Shown here in pieces: positions 1 through 5,251 of a stretch of DNA of 6,565 bases. Within the stretch, counting starts at the first letter, position 1. Each line of letters opens with the position of its first letter. The position numbers and the translations under genes are program-made. Under the pieces are notes generated by a model that saw nothing but the letters and a program-made list of their open reading frames with translations, was not told where the DNA came from and searched no databases. Source of the DNA: an uncultured Clostridia bacterium (lineage in GTDB: Bacteria > Bacillota > Clostridia > Christensenellales > Aristaeellaceae); contig CANQGC010000165.1 of assembly GCA_947600345.1 (NCBI GenBank), forward strand, positions 1-6,565, given 5' to 3'.

Positions 1-269
1 TACGTCAAGCGTCCCCCGTTCCCTCCTTGGATTCTCCCCTCCCTCTCCTGACCAGGGCTGCGGCCCTGGACCCGGGGTTGGCCTGGGTTCCTCTTGCGGA
101 ACGTTCGGTTATCGGGCCGACAATACCGGCCCTCTGTAGCCTTTGGTTTTTGGGTTACGGGGGGACGGGGTTACGGGGGTTACGCCTCCGCTTCGCTGCG
201 GCTGGGCTGCGCCCCGGGCCCTGCTGGATGGTTTGGGGGACGGTTATGGTTATCGTCCGGATGGTTTCC
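1..269. other. Noncoding region downstream of the nucleoside kinase
   Basis: No convincing gene was found; the open plus-strand frame here runs on antisense through the kinase and has low-complexity, unfamily-like translation. The stretch holds a 7-bp perfect hairpin (52-58 with 63-69), a 6-bp hairpin (114-119 with 127-132), a G-rich block of GGTTACGGGG-type repeats (152-179), a 5-bp hairpin (238-242 with 254-258) and a 9-bp direct repeat GGATGGTTT (226-234 and 259-267). None of the hairpins has a T-tract in the minus-strand direction, so no intrinsic terminator for the kinase can be named with confidence. Confidence 0.5.
152..179 (+). repeat. G-rich repeat, candidate G-quadruplex
   Basis: Four G-runs of 3, 6, 4 and 5 bases are separated by TTAC, AC and TTAC, which meets the usual pattern for a stable intramolecular G-quadruplex on the plus strand. 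The TTACGGGG unit is repeated. The block lies about 90 bp beyond the kinase stop codon, so the kinase transcript would carry the C-rich complement. Whether it folds or has a role is not visible from sequence. Confidence 0.45.
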
Positions 270-1925
270 TTAGTCGGTTTCCCGGTAGAAGCAGCAGCCG
301 CCTATGAATTCGCGGAGCAGGGAGTTGACCGGGATTTCGTCCTCTACGTCGGCGGTTTGGATGTAGTTGAGGAACTTGACCAGGCGGTTGGCCAGGGTGT
401 AGTGGGGGCTGCTCGGGGTCACCGCGCGGAGGGCGGGGTAGGCGTACTTCTTCATGATGGAGAGTTCGTAGGTCAGGGAGGAGTTGAACATGGCGTCGGC
501 TTCCTCCTGGAAGGGGAAGATGTAGTTCTCCTCGCCACGGCGGACGGACTTCCACATGGCGATGGTGTCCTCCGGAGGCGTGCCGCGGAACTGGCTATCG
601 CGCACGATGCGGCGGAGCAGACGCGCGTCGGTGGTGCGGATGCGGTTGTGGTCGTCCAGGTTGAGCATCGTCAGCGCGCTGATGTAGATCTTGAACTTGA
701 CGCTGCGGTCGATGCCCTCGGTCAGCTTCTCGTTCAGGCCGTGGATGCCCTCGATGATGATGGGCTGGCCCTGCTCCACGGAGAAGGCGTGGGTCCTCTC
801 GGAGCGCTTGCCGGAGTTGAAGTCGAAGGTGGGCATCTCCACGGTCTCGCCCGCCATCAGGCGCTTCAGGTGGTCGCAGAACAGCTCCGTGTCCAGCGCG
901 TCCACCCGCTCCAGATCGAGCGTGCCATCGGGCTCCAGCGGCAGGCTGTCCCGATCCAGGTAGTAGTCGTCCATGCTGAGCTTCACCGGCCGCAGGCCCT
1001 GCACCTTCAGCGCGATGGTCAGCCGGTGGGCGAAGGTCGTCTTGCCCGAGGACGAGGGCCCCGCGATCAGAATCAGCCGCGCGCCGGACGCCACGAACTG
1101 GTCCGCGATGGACTGGATCTTGCGCTCCTGCAGCGCCTCGTTCACGCGGATGAACTCCCGCAGGCCGTGGTTCACGATCATCTCGTTGAGGTCGGCGGCG
1201 TTCTCGCAGCCCAGTATGCGGTTCCACTCCGCCGTCTCCTGGTACACGCGCCAGAGCTTCGGCAGCTTCCGGAACTCGGACGGCCGGGAGGGATCCGCCT
1301 CGTCCGGCTGCATCAGCACCACGCCGGGCGGGCAGATCGCCAGCGAGAACACGTCCACCGCGCCGGTGTCGGGCGCCATCGCGCCGTAGAAGTAGTCCTC
1401 CGGGCCGTCGCCGATGTGGTAGAGCGTGAAGTGGCCGTACTGGCGGTAGTTGAGGATGCGCAGCCGGTCGGTCTGCCCGGTGCGGGCGAAGTAATCCTGG
1501 GCGTCGTCGGTGGTGACGGCCTTGCACTCCACGGGCAGCTTCGCGGCCGCCAGCGCGCGCATCTCCCGCTCCACGGCGGCGATGAACTCCGGCGTCATCT
1601 CCCGCTCCCGCAGGCAGATGTAGAGCCCGCACCCGTAGGAATGCTCGATGCGCACGTGCGCCTCGGGATCGACCCGGTGCGCCGCGGTGATGAACAGCAG
1701 CTGCAGCGTGCGCTCGTAGATGCGACGGCCCTCCTCGTCCCGGAAGGTGAGTATGCGCGCGTGGGCGTACTCCTCGGCGGGCTCGCTCAGCGAGAGCGTG
1801 CGGCCCTGCACCGATATGCCCAGCGGGCGCACGGGACGCTTCTTCTCCGGCAGCAGCGCGCAGGCATCCTGCCAGCGGACGCCGCTCTCGCAGCTGATCT
1901 CATAGTCATCCAGTTTCAAATACAA
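270..1925 (-). CDS. Nucleoside (uridine-type) kinase with ThrRS-like N-terminal domain
   Basis: A 551-residue protein with two parts. Residues about 1-210 resemble the N-terminal/second additional domain of threonyl-tRNA synthetase (FRDEEGRRIYERTLQLL near 61-77; EHSYGCGLY near 94-102). Residues about 280-520 form a P-loop phosphoribulokinase/uridine kinase domain: Walker A GPSSSGKTTF at 289-298, substrate-side MDDYY at 318-322 and EGIHGLN at 392-398. By family it should phosphorylate a nucleoside, probably a pyrimidine, with NTP in the cytoplasm; the exact substrate is not known. The editing-type HxxxH of ThrRS is replaced (R72 and L76), so tRNA editing is unlikely. The start is TTG at 1925: GGGAGG lies 8 nt upstream and an extended -10 promoter lies about 50 bp upstream, with no ATG in a better place. 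The length fits the two-domain family seen in Clostridia. It is divergent from the HAD gene. Confidence 0.88.
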   Translation of the reverse strand: MYLKLDDYEISCESGVRWQDACALLPEKKRPVRPLGISVQGRTLSLSEPAEEYAHARILTFRDEEGRRIYERTLQLLFITAAHRVDPEAHVRIEHSYGCGLYICLREREMTPEFIAAVEREMRALAAAKLPVECKAVTTDDAQDYFARTGQTDRLRILNYRQYGHFTLYHIGDGPEDYFYGAMAPDTGAVDVFSLAICPPGVVLMQPDEADPSRPSEFRKLPKLWRVYQETAEWNRILGCENAADLNEMIVNHGLREFIRVNEALQERKIQSIADQFVASGARLILIAGPSSSGKTTFAHRLTIALKVQGLRPVKLSMDDYYLDRDSLPLEPDGTLDLERVDALDTELFCDHLKRLMAGETVEMPTFDFNSGKRSERTHAFSVEQGQPIIIEGIHGLNEKLTEGIDRSVKFKIYISALTMLNLDDHNRIRTTDARLLRRIVRDSQFRGTPPEDTIAMWKSVRRGEENYIFPFQEEADAMFNSSLTYELSIMKKYAYPALRAVTPSSPHYTLANRLVKFLNYIQTADVEDEIPVNSLLREFIGGCCFYRETD

Positions 1926-1933
1926 GGCGGTTC

Positions 1934-1939
1934 CCTCCC
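1934..1939 (-). promoter_or_regulatory. Ribosome binding site that fixes the TTG start of the kinase
   Basis: On the minus strand this reads GGGAGG, 8 nt before TTG at 1925-1923. It is the only good Shine-Dalgarno sequence near the N-terminus and supports the unusual TTG initiation codon. Confidence 0.75.
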
Positions 1940-1975
1940 TGAGAAAAGATTCTTAGCGGAAAGCTTCTTCGCTTC

Positions 1976-2005
1976 ATTATACCATGCCGCGGGCGGTTCA
2001 TGCAA
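1976..2005 (-). promoter_or_regulatory. Promoter of the nucleoside kinase
   Basis: A perfect TATAAT -10 (1981 down to 1976) is preceded by TGG, giving an extended -10. A weak -35, TTGCAT (2005-2000), stands 18 bp away. The predicted transcript begins near 1969, leaving a leader of about 45 nt before the TTG start. Confidence 0.72.
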
Positions 2006-2011
2006 CGCTGG

Positions 2012-2034
2012 GGAGCGCGCAATTTTCGCGCTCC
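2012..2034. repeat. Perfect inverted repeat between the divergent promoters
   Basis: Arms GGAGCGCG (2012-2019) and CGCGCTCC (2027-2034) pair perfectly around a 7-base AT-rich centre. The repeat lies just upstream of the kinase -35 and about 44 bp upstream of the HAD -35, outside both predicted transcripts, so it is better placed as a protein-binding site than as an RNA hairpin. The regulator is unknown. Confidence 0.45.
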
Positions 2035-2077
2035 GCGGCATTTTCTGACCGCGCTTCCCCGCGCCGGGTTCTTCGCG

Positions 2078-2106
2078 TTGCCTTTTTTTGCCGCTTGTGG
2101 TAGAAT
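2078..2106 (+). promoter_or_regulatory. Promoter of the HAD phosphatase
   Basis: -35 TTGCCT (2078-2083), a 17-bp spacer and -10 TAGAAT (2101-2106) with TGG directly before it as an extended -10. Transcription would start near 2113, about 29 nt before the ATG. Confidence 0.75.
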
Positions 2107-2141
2107 AGAGTCTGCGATTGCCAAAGATTTGAGGTGACTCC

Positions 2142-2921
2142 ATGCTGAAGGCCGCCTACTTCGACGCGGACGGCACGCTCGTGAGCCTGTTGACCCACCA
2201 AATCCCCGAGGACGCGATCCGGGGGCTGCGCATGCTGGGCGAGGCCGGCGTCAAGCGCATACTCTGCACCGGGCGCAACGCCGAGGCTTCCGCTCCGCTG
2301 ATCGACACGGGCCTCTTCGACGGCTTCGTGTTCCTCAACGGACAGCTGGCGGAGCTGAACGGCAGGGCCGTCCACGCCTCCCCCGTGGATTCCGGCGACC
2401 TCTCCATCGCCCTGGAGGGCGCGCGGCGCGGCGAATTCACGCTGGAGTTCGTCGGCGCCCGGGACAACTTCCTCAACCGCGTGGACGACTTCGTGCGCCG
2501 GGCCAACGCCGCCGGTGGCATGTCCCCCATCCGGGTGCGCCCGGCGGAGGCGGCGCTGGGTATGGACGTGTTTCAGTTCCACTTCTACGGCCCGCCCGGC
2601 AGCGAGGACGCCCTGGTGAAGCGCTGCCGCCACCTCACCTCCGCCCGCTGGGCGCCGGACTTCGCCGACGTCTATCCCTCCGGCGGCGGCAAGGCGCGCG
2701 GCATGGAGGCCGTCAACCGGGCGCTGGGGATCTCCTTCGCGGAGACCGCCGCCTTCGGAGACGGCGAGAACGACATCGAGATGCTCCGCCGCGCCGGCAC
2801 CGGCGTCGCCATGGCCAACGCCAGCGAGTCCGTCCGCCGCGCCGCCCGCTTCGTAACCCCCACCGTCGACGACGGCGGCATACTGCTCGCGGTAAAGCGG
2901 CTGCTGAACGGAGGCCTGTAA
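2142..2921 (+). CDS. HAD superfamily hydrolase, Cof-type (subfamily IIB) phosphatase
   Basis: A 259-residue cytoplasmic protein with all four HAD motifs. Motif I is FDADGTL, with nucleophile D8 and acid/base D10. Motif II is CTGR, with T43. Motif III is the lysine K184 in GGGKARG. Motif IV is GDGEND at 206-211, which binds Mg2+. The large insert between motifs II and III (about 60-180) is the C2 cap that defines subfamily IIB (Cof/YbiV type). The family removes phosphate from sugar phosphates, nucleotides or flavin-type substrates; the cap sequence does not allow a choice here. The start is ATG at 2142 with GAGGTG 5 nt upstream and a matched promoter. It is transcribed divergently from the nucleoside kinase, so a shared nucleotide-metabolism role is possible but unproven. 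No intrinsic terminator follows, so readthrough into the first TA operon is possible. Confidence 0.9.
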   Translation: MLKAAYFDADGTLVSLLTHQIPEDAIRGLRMLGEAGVKRILCTGRNAEASAPLIDTGLFDGFVFLNGQLAELNGRAVHASPVDSGDLSIALEGARRGEFTLEFVGARDNFLNRVDDFVRRANAAGGMSPIRVRPAEAALGMDVFQFHFYGPPGSEDALVKRCRHLTSARWAPDFADVYPSGGGKARGMEAVNRALGISFAETAAFGDGENDIEMLRRAGTGVAMANASESVRRAARFVTPTVDDGGILLAVKRLLNGGL

Positions 2922-2947
2922 AATGGATCCATTGAGCGCACAACGTG

Positions 2948-2976
2948 TTGCAATTGTGAATACGTCGTGCTATAAT
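2948..2976 (+). promoter_or_regulatory. Promoter and candidate operator of the RelB-YafQ operon
   Basis: -35 TTGCAA (2948-2953), a 17-bp spacer and a perfect TATAAT (2971-2976) preceded by TGC. The -35 sits inside an inverted repeat, CACAA (2939-2943) and TTGTG (2954-2958), a natural place for the ribbon-helix-helix antitoxin to repress its own operon. The start of transcription would be near 2983, so the AGGAGG at 2984-2989 lies almost at the 5' end of the mRNA. Confidence 0.72.
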
Positions 2977-2997
2977 GAAATCGAGGAGGCGATCAAA

Positions 2998-3303
2998 ATG
3001 GCAAAGAGCGCAACGCTGAACATACGCACCGATCCCGCGATCAAGCGCCAGGCGGAGCGCATCTACCAGAGCTTTGGCATCACGCTGTCAGACGCGGTGA
3101 ACATCTTCCTGCGCAAGAGCATCATGGAGGGCGGCCTTCCCTTTGACATGCGCACCTCCGAGCCCAGCGCAGAGACGCTGGCCGCCATGCGCGAGACCGA
3201 AGACATCCTCTCCGGCAGGGTGCAGGCCAAGCGCTACGCCAGCGCTCGAGAACTCTTCGACGACCTGGACGCGGAAGTGGAGCGGGAAGATGCTGACGCT
3301 TGA
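2998..3303 (+). CDS. RelB/DinJ family antitoxin
   Basis: A 101-residue antitoxin of a type II module. Residues 1-50 look like the RelB/DinJ ribbon-helix-helix: a short beta strand (ATLNIRTD, 5-12), helix A with KRQAERIYQSFG, then ITLSDAVNIFLRKSIMEGGLPFD, which ends in the LPFD motif typical of DinJ. The acidic C-terminal half (about 55-101) is the expected toxin-wrapping segment that neutralises the nuclease. The start is ATG at 2998, with AGGAGG 8 nt upstream. An in-frame ATG at 2923 would give 25 extra residues but lies upstream of the promoter and has no ribosome binding site. The toxin gene begins within the last 14 bases, giving coupled translation. By family it should dimerise, repress its own promoter and be removed by proteases. 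Confidence 0.9.
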   Translation: MAKSATLNIRTDPAIKRQAERIYQSFGITLSDAVNIFLRKSIMEGGLPFDMRTSEPSAETLAAMRETEDILSGRVQAKRYASARELFDDLDAEVEREDADA

Positions 3304-3568
3304 AACCACGTCGCATTTCCGCGGGGGCTACAAGCGCCTGAAGCGGCAGGGCTGCGATATGAACCTCCTGCGCGAGGTGTTGGATAAGCTCCTCGCCGGA
3401 GTGCCCCTGGAACCGCGCCTTCGGGATCACGCCCTGAAAGGCAGGTTCCTGAACTATCGAGAGTGCCACATTCAGCCGGATTGGCTGTTGATCTATCGCG
3501 TGGACGGCGAGCGGCTGGTGCTGGTCACCCAGCGAACCGGCACCCACGCCGAACTGTTTGATCTATAG
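3290..3568 (+). CDS. yafQ: YafQ family toxin, mRNA endoribonuclease
   Basis: A 92-residue protein that matches E. coli YafQ in length and in every residue I would call catalytic: H47 in DHALKG, H60 and D64-W65 in ECHIQPDW, H86 in RTGTHAELF and F90. It should be an active, ribosome-dependent mRNA interferase that cuts in-frame codons in the A site and stops translation when the antitoxin is lost. The start is ATG at 3290, overlapping the antitoxin by 14 bases in another reading frame; GGAG stands 7 nt upstream. A longer open frame begins at 3143 but would lie almost entirely inside the antitoxin gene, and it adds residues unlike the family. A strong intrinsic terminator begins about 45 bp after the stop. 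Confidence 0.92.
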   Translation: MLTLETTSHFRGGYKRLKRQGCDMNLLREVLDKLLAGVPLEPRLRDHALKGRFLNYRECHIQPDWLLIYRVDGERLVLVTQRTGTHAELFDL

Positions 3569-3613
3569 AGCGAAGGTTATACTGCGTAGCGTGCCTCCCA
3601 CGCACTTCCGCTT

Positions 3614-3641
3614 CGCGCCGCAGTCGCGGCGCGTTTCTTTT
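3614..3641 (+). terminator. Intrinsic terminator of the RelB-YafQ operon
   Basis: A perfect 8-bp GC-only stem (CGCGCCGC at 3614-3621 with GCGGCGCG at 3626-3633), a 4-nt loop and a TTTCTTTT tail. It separates the two TA operons. A weaker 5-bp hairpin (3589-3593 with 3599-3603) precedes it. Confidence 0.9.
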
Positions 3642-3647
3642 GGGGTA

Positions 3648-3676
3648 TTGCCATTCTGATAAAATTCTGATAGAAT
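3648..3676 (+). promoter_or_regulatory. Promoter of the Phd-RelE operon, with tandem extended -10 elements
   Basis: -35 TTGCCA (3648-3653, five of six consensus bases), a 17-bp spacer and -10 TAGAAT (3671-3676) preceded by TGA. A 9-bp direct repeat ATTCTGATA (3653-3661 and 3664-3672, period 11) creates a second extended -10, TGA-TAAAAT (3657-3665), 11 bp upstream. The repeats may form the operator for the antitoxin. With a start near 3683 the leader is only about 17 nt. Confidence 0.75.
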
Positions 3677-3699
3677 AAAGTACATTAGGAGGTGGTTCC

Positions 3700-3978
3700 A
3701 TGATACAGATTCGTCCGGTTTCGGATTTGCGAAACAAGTTCCCGGAGATCGAGAGCATCGTGCGGCAGGGCGAGCCCGTCTATCTGACGAAGAACGGCTA
3801 TGGTTCCATGATCGTGATGAGCCTGGAGCAGTATTCGGCGCTGACGGACGAAGTGGAGCGCAAGCTGGACGAGGCGGACCGCGCCGCCGCCGCTACGGAC
3901 GTGCGCCTCAGCGCGGACGAGGTGTCCTCCTACGCCAGAGAAAGGATACGGAGAAACCGTGGACAGCAGGCGCTATAA
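3700..3978 (+). CDS. Phd/YefM family antitoxin
   Basis: A 92-residue antitoxin of a second type II module. The N-terminal 50 residues carry the Phd/YefM pattern: a first strand, PVSDLRNKFPEIESIV (6-21), the G-E-PVYLTKNGYGSMIVMS core (24-41) and LEQYSAL (42-48), which together form the DNA-binding dimer. The remainder is charged and helical in character and should bind the toxin. The start is ATG at 3700 with AGGAGG 7 nt upstream. The final 20 bases overlap the toxin gene. It is expected to repress its own promoter, alone or with the toxin. It is unrelated in fold to the RelB-type antitoxin 0.4 kb upstream, so the two operons are not duplicates. Confidence 0.92.
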   Translation: MIQIRPVSDLRNKFPEIESIVRQGEPVYLTKNGYGSMIVMSLEQYSALTDEVERKLDEADRAAAATDVRLSADEVSSYARERIRRNRGQQAL

Positions 3979-4273
3979 CCCCCGATTCCTGTCACTCTTT
4001 CAGGAGGACCTGGCGGAAATCATCGACTACATCACGGTGCAGCTGAAAAACCCCGCGGCTGCGGAGGCGCTCGTCGACGACATACTGCGCGCGATCGACG
4101 AGCGGTCCCACTGTGCCGAAGCCTTCGAGCCTTACCCCTCCCTGCGGGACCGTCCGCTGAAGTATTACCGAATCTACGTGCGCAACTACACGGTCTACTA
4201 CGTGGTCATCGGAGACACGATGGAGGTTCGCAGGATCTTGTACAACCGCCGGAACTCTCAAACCCAGCTGTGA
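3959..4273 (+). CDS. RelE/ParE superfamily toxin
   Basis: A 104-residue toxin partner of the Phd/YefM-type antitoxin. Visible family marks are the N-terminal helices FQEDLAEIIDYITVQLKNP (14-32), AAEALVDDILRAI (34-46), the YYRIYVRNYTVYYVV strands (69-83) and the C-terminal RRILYNRRN (91-99). The arrangement places it in the RelE/ParE fold; whether it cuts ribosome-bound mRNA (RelE-like) or poisons gyrase (ParE-like) cannot be decided from sequence. The C-terminal arginines R91, R92, R97 and R98 are where the fold usually keeps basic residues. The start is GTG at 3959, with GGAG 5 nt upstream and no nearby in-frame ATG. It overlaps the antitoxin by 20 bases. Confidence 0.88.
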   Translation: MDSRRYNPRFLSLFQEDLAEIIDYITVQLKNPAAAEALVDDILRAIDERSHCAEAFEPYPSLRDRPLKYYRIYVRNYTVYYVVIGDTMEVRRILYNRRNSQTQL

Positions 4274-4280
4274 TCCCGAC

Positions 4281-4315
4281 GCGAAAGACCCGCTGCCTTG
4301 CAGCGGGCCCTTCGC
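4281..4315. terminator. Strong hairpin after the second TA operon, probable bidirectional terminator
   Basis: A perfect 8-bp stem, CCCGCTGC (4289-4296) with GCAGCGGG (4300-4307), and a 3-nt loop, extended by GCGAA/TTCGC (4281-4285 with 4311-4315) across an internal loop. It begins 7 bp after the toxin stop. The following bases are only moderately T-rich on either strand, so termination is likely by position and stem strength but not certain. Confidence 0.6.
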
Positions 4316-4386
4316 TCTATCCAATCAACAGGCGCCCTATGGAATATGCTTCTCCTCTCCCCCATCGGTCCCCGCCAGCCAACGAA

Positions 4387-4421
4387 GAACTCTGCCCCTC
4401 GAATCTATGGGGGCAGAGTTC
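4387..4421. repeat. Twin stem-loop, copy 1
   Basis: A perfect 12-bp stem (4387-4398 with 4410-4421) closes an 11-nt loop, TCGAATCTATG (4399-4409). The first and last loop bases could add a U-G pair in a plus-strand RNA. No T-tract follows on either strand. The loop is identical to that of the next hairpin, and GCCAGC stands 13 bp upstream (4374-4379), as it also does, at 11 bp, before copy 2. Confidence 0.8.
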
Positions 4422-4459
4422 GTGCTTACCGCCAAGGAAACTGCCAGCGAGAAAACGCA

Positions 4460-4496
4460 GGACTTCCGGGCCTCGAATCTATGGGCCCGGAAGTCC
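4460..4496. repeat. Twin stem-loop, copy 2
   Basis: A perfect 13-bp stem (4460-4472 with 4484-4496) around the same 11-nt loop TCGAATCTATG (4473-4483). Counting outward from the loop, five of the twelve shared stem positions differ from copy 1 (positions 3, 4, 6, 9 and 10), and each change is compensated on the other arm. GCCAGC lies upstream at 4443-4448. No T-tract follows. The element is unrecognised. Confidence 0.8.
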
Positions 4497-4537
4497 GTCG
4501 CTCCAGCGCGGCAGCATATGGCCGCCGGCCCCGCCGG

Positions 4538-5251
4538 CTAGCCGACACCTAATTCCTTCCCGTGCTCCTTGAGCCACTTCTTCCAGAATTCGCACTCGGG
4601 CATCTGGCCCTCCACCAGGCGCCAGAAGCGGGGGGAGTGGTTGAACTCGATCAGGTGGCAGAGCTCGTGGATCACCACGTAGTTGAGCGCCTCGGGCGGG
4701 GCCATGATCAGCTTCCAGTTGAAGTTCAGGTTGCGCTTGGAGGAACAGCTTCCCCAGCGGGTGCGCTGGTCGCGGATCGCCACCCGGCCGAACTCCACGC
4801 CCAGCCGCGGCGCGTAGTACTGCAGCCGCTCCCGGATACGCTCCAGCGCCAGCTGGGACAGCGCACGCTTCAGCGCCTCGCGCACGCGCTCCTCGTCCTC
4901 CGGCTCCGGCAGCGTCAGCAGGCACGCATCCCCCGCGAGCCTCAGCGAAACCCTGGCCCCGGGCAGGCGCTTCAGCGCGTAGGGCGCGCCCTCGATGCAG
5001 ATGCGGCTGCCCTCCTCCACGGGGTGGGCCAGGCGGTTGCGCGCGATGTTGCTCTCCAGCTCGGCGTGCATCCGGCGAATCTCCTCCGCCCGCTCGCACA
5101 CGAGCGCGTCCAGGTCCCGAATCCTCGCCCAGCCCGGCGCGTAGACGCGGGTCTCGCCGCCGGGCAGCGCCTTGAGCAGCACGTCGCCGCGGCGGGAGCG
5201 TATCAGCACGTAGTCGATGCTTCCGCCCGCCGCCCGCACGCTGCGCTTCAT
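4538..5251 (-). CDS. YgjP/DUF45-type zinc metallopeptidase
   Basis: A 237-residue cytoplasmic protein with no signal peptide or membrane segment. The C-terminal third carries the marks of the YgjP-like (DUF45, also called WLM/SprT-like) metallopeptidases: RDQRTRWGSCSSKRNLNFNW (160-179), then the zinc site VVIHELCHLIEFNHSPRFW (192-210), with H195 and H199 as ligands, E196 as the catalytic base and a third histidine, H205. The length is usual for the family. The role of these proteins is poorly known; a protease or a nucleic-acid-linked function has been suggested for members near restriction systems, but no such system is seen here. The start is ATG at 5251, overlapping the upstream stop as ATGA, with GGAG 6 nt before it, so it is translationally coupled to the MreB-like gene. 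An open frame continues upstream to 6418 but is a shadow of that gene. Confidence 0.9.
   Translation of the reverse strand: MKRSVRAAGGSIDYVLIRSRRGDVLLKALPGGETRVYAPGWARIRDLDALVCERAEEIRRMHAELESNIARNRLAHPVEEGSRICIEGAPYALKRLPGARVSLRLAGDACLLTLPEPEDEERVREALKRALSQLALERIRERLQYYAPRLGVEFGRVAIRDQRTRWGSCSSKRNLNFNWKLIMAPPEALNYVVIHELCHLIEFNHSPRFWRLVEGQMPECEFWKKWLKEHGKELGVG

Larger units (their letters stand above)
4274..4537. other. Structured convergent intergenic region
   Basis: This 264-bp gap lies between the RelE/ParE-type toxin (plus) and the metallopeptidase (minus). The open frames in it lack ribosome binding sites and family-like sequence. It holds four or more hairpins: 4289-4307, the twin pair 4387-4421 and 4460-4496, and two weak GC hairpins at 4508-4525 and 4524-4538 that exclude each other. 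No T-tract follows any of them on either strand except short, mixed ones by the first. Confidence 0.6.

Noticed and set aside
27..2048. Plus-strand open frame of 673 codons, antisense to the kinase
   Set aside because: The opposite strand encodes a clear two-domain kinase with a ribosome binding site and promoter. The antisense translation is rich in H, R, V, L and A, with no recognisable domain and no ribosome binding site; it is a product of high GC and the codon bias of the real gene.
2923..2997. Upstream ATG start for the RelB-type antitoxin
   Set aside because: This ATG has no Shine-Dalgarno sequence and lies before the promoter -10; ATG at 2998 has AGGAGG at good spacing and begins at the conserved RHH domain.
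3570..3616. Long-range pairing GCGAAG/CTTCGC as an attenuator before the terminator
   Set aside because: The downstream arm overlaps the terminator stem by only 3 bases, and no leader peptide or regulated gene would make sense after a toxin gene's stop codon.
4399..4483. The loop TCGAATC as a tRNA T-arm
   Set aside because: It resembles the TTCGAATC T-loop, but the loop is 11 nt, not 7, and no anticodon arm, D-arm or acceptor stem can be drawn around either copy.
4387..4496. Twin hairpins as CRISPR repeats, integron attC sites or recombinase sites
   Set aside because: Only two units are present, the arms are not conserved between copies, no attC core sites are seen and no recombinase or cas gene is nearby. 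Loop conservation with variable arms is the opposite of a recombinase site.
4270..4572. Small open frames over the convergent gap
   Set aside because: The translations are proline/arginine/serine-rich without family resemblance, there is no ribosome binding site, and the frames cross perfect hairpins.
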